Assembly: GCA_947500435.1 (NCBI GenBank)
Contig: CANMRV010000010.1
Span: 34,828-98,827, forward strand
DNA length: 64,000 bases
Reading direction: 5' to 3'
Source: an uncultured Flavobacteriaceae bacterium
GTDB lineage: Bacteria > Bacteroidota > Bacteroidia > Flavobacteriales > Flavobacteriaceae
Shown here: positions 50,097 through 59,500 of the stretch, piece by piece
Position numbering within the stretch: position 1 is the stretch's first letter
Layout of the letters: each line of letters starts with the position of its first letter
Notes under the pieces: model-generated
What the model was told of the DNA's origin: nothing
The model's database searches: none
Seen by the model: the letters and a program-made list of their open reading frames with translations, nothing else
Position numbers and translations under genes: made by a program

Positions 50097-53000
50097 TTAA
50101 TTCAAATACATATGTCCGGACAATGATTTATTTGTACCGTCTAAATCTTCATAATTTAATATGTAATAGTAGGTGCCGACTGGAAGCTTGTTTCCTGAAT
50201 TGTAGGTTGTGCCGGCTTGCGAGGTACCATCAAAAGTATTTCCATTAGAATTATAAGAAGCCGTTGAATATATAAGTGTTCCCCAGCGATTATATATTTC
50301 AATAGTATTGTTCGGGCGAACGTCGAGACCAGTGATCATCAAGAAATCGTGAGCGCCATCACCATTTGGCGTTACTACATTAAATACTTCTACATCTTCA
50401 ATTTCAGGTATAATATCTGGGTCTAAATAATCAGGTACCCCATCGTTATCCCAGTCATCGTTACTATAATCCATATCACCATTGGTGTCTTCATCAGCAG
50501 TTGGCGTACCATCTCCGTCGTCATCCAAATCCCGGTAGTCCGATTCGATATCACCATCAGTATTGGGTAGGTTATTTATAGGATCATCTATTTCATCGTT
50601 GACATCGATATCAATCTGTTCCACCCCTTCAAAAGCATCATCTAATCCGTCATCATCTTTGTCGGAACCTATAAAAATAAAATTAGGAACACCATCATGA
50701 TTTTGGTCATTCCCTTCAATATTATCAGGAACATTATCATTGTCTGAGTCTGTATCTAAATAATCAGGAAGGTCTAGGCCGTCTGTATTTACTGGAATAA
50801 TACCGATATTGCCACCTATTTCATAGGCATCATCTACCCCGTTGTTATTGGTATCTTGTAAGCTCGGTGAAATATAACTGGAGGTAGTTTGTGCTTCTAC
50901 ATTATCCGGAATACCATCGTTATCGCTATCTATATCCATATAATCTGGATAGATATCATTGTCAGAATTGGTTGGATCGGTGGCTGGATCATTATCACCA
51001 TCTGCATTTAAATCTTCGAAACTATCGAGAATTCCATCGTCGTCTGTATCCAAGTCTGAAACATTTGTAATTGCATCCCTAAAATCAACATCACCGCCAG
51101 TGTTGGCATCCGTATCAATATCTGGAAGTAGTATTGGAACCGTCAATGGGTCGTCAATAGCACCACCAGCATCTGAATAATCAGTCGTCGCATCTGTAGC
51201 ATCATCCAAACCGTCATTATCAGAATCATTTCCTGACAGGACTATGGATGCTTCATTGGTATCATTACCCCCTTCATTATCAGAATCAATATCTAAATAA
51301 TCAGGATTGTCTGTACTATCAGTATTGACGGGAGTCAAACCACCTAAATACATTGAGTTCACTCCATTATTTGATAAATAATCAACAAAACTATCAGTAG
51401 CTGGAGTAATATAACCCAGTGTGGTTTGAGCTTCGACATTATCGGGAATACCATCTCCATCACTATCTAAATCCAAATGATCATAAATGCCATCAGCATC
51501 TGAGTTTACGGCATCACAAGAAGACACTCTGACTGTAAAGTCATCAAATACAGAATAGGCTACATTGCCATCATTTTGCTGGTTATAGGTATAAACCCGA
51601 ATTGTATAGGTTGTATTCTCTTCTAAATTGAAGGTGGCTCCCGCTGGAATCAAATTGAAAAACTCAGAGACCCCATTCGACGGATAGTGTATTCTAATAT
51701 CTGAATACAGTAAAATCGAAGTAGCAAAATTGTCTTTTGATATCTCTACAGCTACGTCGTATGCATTTCCTATTGCCGAACCGGCTTGATACCAATTCAT
51801 ACCGATTCGTTCCATAATCGGGTTTATTAAACCGTCTGAAGTTGTAAAGCTCACTTCCACGTATTCATCTTGAAGAATTGCATCTGAGTATGTAGTCGCG
51901 CCCATTGCCGTTAACTGCAGTTCAGCTGCTGGAGAATTAAGGGTCAAACCTGCTCCGGCCGATACGATATCCGTACTAGAAATAAGCCAGTCGGAAATCG
52001 CGGGATTTTGAACAAAGTCATTTGTTCTTGTCCCTACGGGTGAATTAAACTCCCAAGCGAAGTAATCATCATCAATACACTCCGAATTCTCTTCTGTATC
52101 CAAGATACCATCGTTATCATCATCCAAGTCCGTTCTGTTGTTAATACCCTCATTATCTGTATCAAAAGCTATGGTGATATAAACTGAAGCTATATCAGTG
52201 CTTCCACCAGCATCGGTTATTTCATAGTTGAAATAATCCACACCAATAAAACCAGCATTAGGTGTATAGGAAAAGAAATCATCGAACGAATCAACTGGAG
52301 TACCATTATCATTGAGAGAAATTGTTCCGTTTGTTGGCACTGTAAAATAGGTTATTGCACCATTCAATTGTGGGCCTGAACTTCCAAAATTGTCATTATC
52401 CAGGATATTAATTCTATTGTTTGTTGAATTTTGAGAAATATTTATATGGTCAAAAATGGCTTCAAGCTTGATTACTATTACTGCGGTTCCCGTATCACAA
52501 ACAGAAGTATTAGGTGCAGGCAGACATACTTCATATTGAAACGTATCATTACCTGTAAAACCGGGATTGGGAATATAATTGAACGTTCCGTCCGTGTTGA
52601 AGGTCAGAGTCCCGTTTGAAGTGGTCGAAATCAAAGTATACGTACTCCCGGATGGGACAAGGTCATTTGCCGCTATATCACCATTACCTTCGCGGTCTAA
52701 TTTTATTTCTAGGGTATCATCTTCAGCATAAGTTTGCATCAAGAAAAATTTACCATCCCCATGGTCATTTGTCGCTCCAAAATATCTAATAGATGTAATA
52801 GTCGAGCCAACTGGAGCAAGCTCTGAAAGGTGATAAAGGGCGATTCCTATTATCTGGTTATTCTCATTGTTTCTACCACTGCTCCAATAATCACTATTGG
52901 AAGTTGGTGGTGCTTGAGGTCGGACACCGGTTAGATTTCCTTGATTTCTTATAAAAGTTCTTCCAAGTAATTGTTCTGGACCACCACCAACCGGTATGCC

Positions 53001-53552
53001 ATATAATTCAATATACATACAGTTATTTCCACCACGTTCAGTAATGGCAATAACTCCGTCTGGGTTAGATGGTATTCCCGGATTGTATCTAATTGTCTGT
53101 ATTTGAGCATCAGTGGTGGCTATAGCAGTATAATCCTCACAAAAGTTATCACCGGTGGCACTCGATTGAAAATAATGATTTAGGTTTAAAGATTGATACG
53201 CATCAAGCGCCCCAGAAGTCCAATTAGGGTCGTCACTGCCTGCAATAAGTCTTGTGCCATTTGACCAAATATTGTTTTCTACGTGACCTCCAGGTCCAAG
53301 TCGGGTCATCTCATAAGTGGATGGCACGACAAATGTATTATAATCCACCCCATTAATATCAATCGATTGTATAGTTGCAGAATCACTAAGGGTACTTTGA
53401 CTATCAGCCCAGTTAAAAGTGACTCCGGTTCTAATGGAATTAGCCTGACTATGGGATTTCTGTATAAAAGAAAACAGGACGACAACAAAAATCAAGGTTT
53501 TAGTACGCCATAATGCATTTAGAAAAAGTAGGTCAGTGCTTTTTGGGGGCAT
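50097..53552 (-). CDS. T9SS type B secreted protein with cadherin-like and TSP3 repeats (large)
   Basis: 1151 residues. A hydrophobic signal segment lies at about 18-35 (TLIFVVVLFSFIQKSHSQA). The N-terminal 300 residues are unassigned and beta-rich. Tandem cadherin-like/VCBS beta domains follow (DGTFNYIPNPGFTGNDTFQYEV, FFSYTPNAGFIGVDYFNYEI). A long Asp-rich thrombospondin type 3 region (D.D.DG..D) binds calcium. The C-terminal 90 residues are the gliding-motility type B sorting domain (FNVVTPNGDGAHDFL, IEIYNRWGTLIYST, LPVGTYYYIL). It is exported by T9SS to the cell surface. Its last half is paralogous to the 668-residue neighbour. Confidence 0.93.
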   Translation of the reverse strand: MPPKSTDLLFLNALWRTKTLIFVVVLFSFIQKSHSQANSIRTGVTFNWADSQSTLSDSATIQSIDINGVDYNTFVVPSTYEMTRLGPGGHVENNIWSNGTRLIAGSDDPNWTSGALDAYQSLNLNHYFQSSATGDNFCEDYTAIATTDAQIQTIRYNPGIPSNPDGVIAITERGGNNCMYIELYGIPVGGGPEQLLGRTFIRNQGNLTGVRPQAPPTSNSDYWSSGRNNENNQIIGIALYHLSELAPVGSTITSIRYFGATNDHGDGKFFLMQTYAEDDTLEIKLDREGNGDIAANDLVPSGSTYTLISTTSNGTLTFNTDGTFNYIPNPGFTGNDTFQYEVCLPAPNTSVCDTGTAVIVIKLEAIFDHINISQNSTNNRINILDNDNFGSSGPQLNGAITYFTVPTNGTISLNDNGTPVDSFDDFFSYTPNAGFIGVDYFNYEITDAGGSTDIASVYITIAFDTDNEGINNRTDLDDDNDGILDTEENSECIDDDYFAWEFNSPVGTRTNDFVQNPAISDWLISSTDIVSAGAGLTLNSPAAELQLTAMGATTYSDAILQDEYVEVSFTTSDGLINPIMERIGMNWYQAGSAIGNAYDVAVEISKDNFATSILLYSDIRIHYPSNGVSEFFNLIPAGATFNLEENTTYTIRVYTYNQQNDGNVAYSVFDDFTVRVSSCDAVNSDADGIYDHLDLDSDGDGIPDNVEAQTTLGYITPATDSFVDYLSNNGVNSMYLGGLTPVNTDSTDNPDYLDIDSDNEGGNDTNEASIVLSGNDSDNDGLDDATDATTDYSDAGGAIDDPLTVPILLPDIDTDANTGGDVDFRDAITNVSDLDTDDDGILDSFEDLNADGDNDPATDPTNSDNDIYPDYMDIDSDNDGIPDNVEAQTTSSYISPSLQDTNNNGVDDAYEIGGNIGIIPVNTDGLDLPDYLDTDSDNDNVPDNIEGNDQNHDGVPNFIFIGSDKDDDGLDDAFEGVEQIDIDVNDEIDDPINNLPNTDGDIESDYRDLDDDGDGTPTADEDTNGDMDYSNDDWDNDGVPDYLDPDIIPEIEDVEVFNVVTPNGDGAHDFLMITGLDVRPNNTIEIYNRWGTLIYSTASYNSNGNTFDGTSQAGTTYNSGNKLPVGTYYYILNYEDLDGTNKSLSGHMYLN

Positions 53553-53603
53553 GGAATTGGTTGATTGCTAAATTCTTTTCTTACAAACTTGATTAAGTAG
53601 TTT

Positions 53604-54557
53604 TTAGAAAAATCTAGGTGATTTCATTTGTCCTTTTGTTTTGATAAAATCATAGCGAAGAATGACCTCAAAAGAACCATCATTAAAGGCGGCGCTGCCT
53701 AGCTCAGTAACTTCCCGATCATAGGCTAGTCCAATTAAAAATCCTTCGGAAATATTGAACCCTAGCATACCACTAACTGCAGCATCCCATCGGTAAGCAG
53801 CTCCTAAAATGAACTTATCGCTTAACATAAAGTTTGCGGATAAATCGACCTGCAATGGTGCTCCCTGGACTACCTTGGCTAGAACCGTTGGTTTGAACTT
53901 TAGAAAAGTGTTCAAATCCCAAACATATCCGGTAATGAAATAAAAGTTCATTTGCTCCTTGGCTGTAGATAAGGTGGACTCATCGAAATGTGCCGTTTGT
54001 AAAAATCTTGGCACTGATAATCCTGCATAAAAATGCTGATTGTGATAATAAATACCTGCGCCAAAATTTGGGGAAAAGCGATTATCGATATCAACTGCTA
54101 AATTTGGGTCCGAAGTGAATTGATTCAGTTCTGAAAATTTTACATCCAAAAGGTTACCACCCGCTTTAAGTCCAAAACTTAATCTTCCCTCGGTTGAAAG
54201 GTATAGCGTATAAGAAAAATCAATATCAAAGTTGGTTTCAGACGTGGGACCTATTTTATCATTTACAACCGATAATCCTAAACCTACTCCTCTATACCCT
54301 ATTGGGGAATGAATATTAAATGTTTGTGTAGTGGGTGCACCATCCAGACCTACCCATTGCGAGCGATGAAGAGCTCCAACACTCAAATGACCTCTAGAAC
54401 CTGCATAACCAGGGTTTACGCTTACTGTGTTATACATGTACTGCGTATACTGCGCATCTTGTTGTGCATATAAAGAAGTACCCGAGACTAACATTAGTAA
54501 AAAAATATTTACCGCTGTTGATTTAGTACAGATGTATTTTTTAATATTAAATCTCAT
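53604..54557 (-). CDS. Type IX secretion system outer-membrane protein PorP/SprF family
   Basis: 317 residues with a signal peptide at about 14-31 (VNIFLLMLVSGTSLYAQ). The PorP/SprF pattern is strong: QDAQYTQYMYNTVSVNPGYAGSRG at the mature N-terminus, LHRSQWVGLDGAPTTQTFNIHSP, GVGLGLSVVNDKIGP and a barrel ending EVILRYDF. In Flavobacterium johnsoniae SprF is needed to secrete the adhesin SprB, and its family members usually sit beside their cargo. Here it is flanked by two type B proteins and lies near the giant repeat protein. It starts 3 nt after the upstream gene's stop. Confidence 0.95.
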   Translation of the reverse strand: MRFNIKKYICTKSTAVNIFLLMLVSGTSLYAQQDAQYTQYMYNTVSVNPGYAGSRGHLSVGALHRSQWVGLDGAPTTQTFNIHSPIGYRGVGLGLSVVNDKIGPTSETNFDIDFSYTLYLSTEGRLSFGLKAGGNLLDVKFSELNQFTSDPNLAVDIDNRFSPNFGAGIYYHNQHFYAGLSVPRFLQTAHFDESTLSTAKEQMNFYFITGYVWDLNTFLKFKPTVLAKVVQGAPLQVDLSANFMLSDKFILGAAYRWDAAVSGMLGFNISEGFLIGLAYDREVTELGSAAFNDGSFEVILRYDFIKTKGQMKSPRFF

Positions 54558-54560
54558 AAC

Positions 54561-56567
54561 TTATCTATTTAAGTATAAGTACCCTGACAATGATTTCATA
54601 TTGTCATTCTCGTCTTGGTAATCTAAAATATAGAAGTACGTGCCCACTGGTAACTTATTATCGACCTGAACGGTCACTCTTCCTAGCGATGTTCCATCAA
54701 AGACATTTCCTTCTGTATTATAAGCGTTTGTTGTATAGACTAAAACTCCCCAACGGTTATAAATTCTAATTGTATTTACAGGATAATTCTCTAAGCCTGA
54801 AATCGTTAAAACATCATGAATGCCATCCCCGTTTGGCGTAATAACATTAAATATTTCTATTGCTTCAGGGGTTGGACGATCTAAATATTCAGGTATTGCA
54901 TCGCCATCGCTATCATCATTCGCGTAGTTACCATCACTATTCATATCTTCATCAATGGTGTTGATTCCGTCGTTATCATCATCCGTATCTCGATAATCTG
55001 ATTCGCCATCACCATCGGTATTTGGTAAATCATTGTACGGATCATCAACTTCATCATTGACATCCGCGTCGATTTGGGTATCACCTTCATAGGCGTCGTC
55101 CAATCCATCTAAGTCTTTATCAGAACCTATGATTACTACATCAGGAATTCCATCTTGATTGTGGTCATGACCTTCGATATAATCAGGTACATTGTCATTG
55201 TCACTATCCTCATCTAGATAATCAGCCAATAGGTCATTATCAGTATCAACAGGGAATATTCCAAGGTTTCCGTTTTCCTCATAAGCATCATCAAGACCAT
55301 TGGTATTTCTATCTTCACCACTAGGTGAAATATAGTCGTCTGTTGTTTGCGCCTCTACATTGTCAGGAATTCCATCGTTATCACTGTCAATATCTAAGTA
55401 ATCTGGAATGCCGTCGTTATCAGTATCAGTTGGGTTAGTTGTTGGGTCACCATCATTGTCTGCATCTAAATCTTCAATATTGTCAAGAATTCCATCATCA
55501 TCAGAATCTAAGTCTATGACATCAGTAACAACAACAGTTACTGTTGCGGTTTCGCAGTTGCCAGCCGTATCACAAATCGTATAGGTAAACGTATCAACCC
55601 CTAAGAAACCAGTGTTAGGTGTATAGATAACTGAGTCATCTGTAAAGTCTGAGGGAGTTCCTCCATCATTTATTGCAATTGTTCCATCTGATGGATTCGT
55701 TGTTGTAAGCGTTATGGTTGAAGGAATATCATTGTCATTATCAAGAATTGGAATATCAATAGGTGTATCTTCAGGAGTTGCCACAAAATCGTCAATGGCA
55801 TCAAGAATGGGAAGCACATCAATATTCACCGTAGCTGTGCTACAATCACCAAAGATGTTACAAACGGTATAGTCAAAAGAATCCAGACCATTATAATCTG
55901 GGTTGGGAACATAAGTTACAATATCATCAATAGGGTCATTTGGTGTTCCGTTATTATCAACTATAACTGTTCCGTTTGACGGATTAGTAGTCGTCAATGT
56001 ACCTGCATCAGGCAAATCTGAGTCGTTGTCATAAATATCAATTGTAACTGAAACATCTTCATCCGTAGTAACTAAATCATCAACTAGAGTTGCCGATTCA
56101 TCTATACATACAATTGTGAAATTTGGTAAACTACTATTATTTCCTGCTTTTGTTATGGTAGCCGTATAACGCTGTACCGTTTGGGTTGCAATAACCATCG
56201 GTCTCGTTTGATCTCCCGCAACCGCGGGACTCCAACTCACTGTTGCTCCGGAGGGAATGTTCGCCGTAATATCCATGATAACCTCATTGTAAGGCGAATT
56301 ACAATTCGTTACAATAAAATACCCCGTTGCATTCGAACCACAAAGCGTACCGTCATAGGTGGCAAAATACACACCTTGTTCTGTTACTTCTAAGAAGAAA
56401 TCTGTTCCTAAAACGGTGCTTGTATCTTGAGCTTCATACCAACGGTAATTTGTCTCGTCGCCACTATTAGGAGCCTGAAGCAGAAACTGAGCATTAGATA
56501 CAACAATCCCCAGCAATGTAAAAACAAGGCTGAGGAATAGTTTTTTATATGTAGGGATTACTTTCAA
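54561..56567 (-). CDS. T9SS type B secreted protein with Ig-like and TSP3 repeats
   Basis: 668 residues with a signal peptide (LFLSLVFTLLGIVVSNAQ, about 10-27). Two cadherin-like Ig domains follow at about 165-250 and 255-350 (TNPSNGTVIVDNNGTP, YTPNTGFLGVDTFTYTICD). A calcium-type TSP3 region is at about 351-570 and a type B C-terminal sorting domain at about 580-668 (FNVITPNGDGIHDVL, IRIYNRWGVLVYTT, LPVGTYFYIL). It is surface-exported. It lies 29 nt downstream of the giant repeat gene and 3 nt upstream of PorP/SprF, so it is firmly in that operon. Confidence 0.95.
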   Translation of the reverse strand: MKVIPTYKKLFLSLVFTLLGIVVSNAQFLLQAPNSGDETNYRWYEAQDTSTVLGTDFFLEVTEQGVYFATYDGTLCGSNATGYFIVTNCNSPYNEVIMDITANIPSGATVSWSPAVAGDQTRPMVIATQTVQRYTATITKAGNNSSLPNFTIVCIDESATLVDDLVTTDEDVSVTIDIYDNDSDLPDAGTLTTTNPSNGTVIVDNNGTPNDPIDDIVTYVPNPDYNGLDSFDYTVCNIFGDCSTATVNIDVLPILDAIDDFVATPEDTPIDIPILDNDNDIPSTITLTTTNPSDGTIAINDGGTPSDFTDDSVIYTPNTGFLGVDTFTYTICDTAGNCETATVTVVVTDVIDLDSDDDGILDNIEDLDADNDGDPTTNPTDTDNDGIPDYLDIDSDNDGIPDNVEAQTTDDYISPSGEDRNTNGLDDAYEENGNLGIFPVDTDNDLLADYLDEDSDNDNVPDYIEGHDHNQDGIPDVVIIGSDKDLDGLDDAYEGDTQIDADVNDEVDDPYNDLPNTDGDGESDYRDTDDDNDGINTIDEDMNSDGNYANDDSDGDAIPEYLDRPTPEAIEIFNVITPNGDGIHDVLTISGLENYPVNTIRIYNRWGVLVYTTNAYNTEGNVFDGTSLGRVTVQVDNKLPVGTYFYILDYQDENDNMKSLSGYLYLNR

Positions 56568-56596
56568 TGCGATTTGGGATCGTTTTGTTTCTAAAT

Positions 56597-59500
56597 TTAC
56601 TTAACAACGAATACTACGTTGATTAATGTGTTATAATCAGTTGGTATGTTCTCGACCTCTATCGTTAGATTTCCGTTGGCGTCAATACTCATAAAATTTG
56701 GGTCTCCGGTATCTGTTTCGAAAACTGTGGGGTCGGCATAGGTCACATAATAGTACAACTCTGTACGCCCATAGGTTGGAACTGCTGATGGAGCGCCCGC
56801 GCTTCCGGCAGTTGGTGTTCCAAACTGATCTAAATACTCTTGATACAAATCAATAGCTTTAATACCTGTGGTAGAAGCATCTACTGTAATTGATGGTGGG
56901 TAGAAAATACGCGCCGCTTTAGATGTAATTGGAGCTATTGCTTGAATTACTTCTTGAACCGTAGTTTCTAAAGTGGGAGAACCTACTCCACCTTCATCAA
57001 CATCGATATCTGTTGCTAGGTCAACCTCAGAATCTAATTGGTCATCGGTTCCAGAATCGTCCAATGATGATAAATCAATAATCTGATTTGAACCACCCTC
57101 GATGCCGATCGTAAGATCCGTTCCTGAAAGTCCGGAACCACTGATATTCTGGTCATCGGTACTGCCAGCAGCTAATTCCGCCAAAGCGCCCTCTACTTCC
57201 GTTGCCGTGAAATTACCTCCGGCATCAGTGATATTTACTTCATTCGCTATCTGGTCGTCTGTACCGACCAAACTTGCTAGATCAACTACTTCATTTGTTC
57301 CACCCTCGATACCGATCGTAAGATCCGTTCCAGAAAGGCCCGAACCACTGATATTCTGGTCATCGGTTCCCGAATCGTCCAATGATGATAAATCAATAAT
57401 CTGATTTGAACCACCCTCGATTCCAATTGTAAGGTCCGTTCCTGAAAGACCACTTCCTGCTATATTCTGGTCGTCGGTACTGCCAGCGGCCAATTCCGCC
57501 AAAGCACCCTCTACTTCCGTTGCCGTGAAATTACCTCCTGCATCAGTGATATTTACCTCATTCGCTATCTGGTCGTCCGTTCCAACTAAACTTGCTAGAT
57601 CGACTACTTCATTTGTTCCGCCTTCGATTCCAATAGTCAAATCCGTTCCTGAAAGACCGGAACCACTGATATTTTGGTCATCGGTACTTCCAGCGGCCAA
57701 TTCCGCCAAAGCGCCCTCTACTTCCGTTGCCGTGAAATTACCTCCGGCATCAGTGATATTTACCTCATTCGCTATCTGGTCGTCTGTACCCACTAAACTT
57801 GCTAGATCGACTACCTCATTTGTTCCTCCTTCGATTCCAATTGTCAAATCTGTTCCTGAAAGCCCGGAACCGCTGATGTTCTGGTCATCGGTGCTACCAG
57901 CGGCCAATTCCGCCAAAGCGCCCTCTACTTCCGTTGCCGTGAAATTACCTCCGGCATCAGTGATATTTACCTCATTCGCTATCTGGTCGTCTGTACCGAC
58001 CAAACTTGCTAGATCGACTACCTCATTTGTTCCTCCTTCGATACCGATCGTAAGATCTGTTCCTGAAAGGCCGGAACCACTGATATTCTGGTCATCGGTT
58101 CCCGAATCGTCCAATGATGATAAATCAATAATCTGATTTGAACCACCCTCGATACCGATCGTAAGATCTGTTCCTGAAAGGCCGCTTCCTGCTATATTCT
58201 GGTCGTCCGTTCCAACTAAACTTGCTAGATCGACTACCTCGTTCGTTCCGCCTTCGATACCGATCGTAAGATCCGTTCCTGAAAGGCCCGAACCACTGAT
58301 ATTCTGGTCATCGGTACTTCCAGCGGCCAATTCCGCCAAAGCGCCCTCTACTTCCGTTGCCGTGAAATTACCTCCGGCATCAGTGATATTTACCTCATTC
58401 GCTATCTGGTCGTCTGTACCGACCAAACTTGCTAGATCGACTACCTCGTTCGTTCCGCCCTCGATTCCAATTGTAAGGTCCGTTCCTGAAAGGCCTGAAC
58501 CACTGATATTCTGGTCATCGGTACTTCCAGCGGCCAATTCCGCCAAAGCGCCCTCTACCTCCGTTGCCGTGAAATTACCTCCGGCATCAGTGATATTTAC
58601 CTCATTCGCTATCTGGTCGTCTGTACCGACCAAACTTGCTAGATCGACTACCTCGTTCGTTCCGCCTTCGATACCGATCGTAAGATCCGTTCCTGAAAGA
58701 CCACTTCCTGCTATATTCTGGTCGTCGGTGCTTCCTGCGGCCAATTCCGCCAAAGCGCCCTCTACCTCCGTTGCCGTGAAATTACCTCCGGCATCAGTGA
58801 TATTTACTTCATTCGCTATCTGGTCGTCGGTTCCAACCAAACTTGCTAGATCGACTACCTCGTTCGTTCCGCCCTCGATACCGATCGTAAGATCCGTTCC
58901 TGAAAGTCCCGAACCACTTATATTTTGGTCATCGGTACTTCCAGCCGAAAGTTCGTCGATGGCAGCTTGAGTATCAGTTGCAGTTAATCCTGAAGTCGTA
59001 TTATCATACGTTACCTCTGCCGCTGTTTGATCATCCGTACCCACTAAACTTGCTAGGTCAACAACCTCGTTCGTTCCGCCCTCGATACCGATCGTAAGAT
59101 CCGTTCCTGAAAGACCGGAACCGCTTATGTTCTGGTCATCGGTTCCCGAATCGTCCAATGATGATAAATCAATAATCTGATTTGAACCACCCTCGATGCC
59201 GATTGTAAGGTCAGTGCCCGAAAGACCACTTCCTGCTATATTCTGGTCGTCCGTTCCAACTAAACTTGCTAGATCGACTACCTCGTTCGTTCCGCCCTCG
59301 ATTCCAATTGTAAGGTCCGTTCCTGAAAGACCCGAACCGCTTATGTTCTGGTCATCGGTGCTACCAGCGGCCAATTCCGCCAAAGCGCCCTCTACTTCCG
59401 TTGCCGTGAAATTACCTCCGGCATCAGTGATATTTACCTCATTCGCTATCTGGTCGTCTGTACCGACCAAACTTGCTAGATCGACTACCTCATTTGTTCC

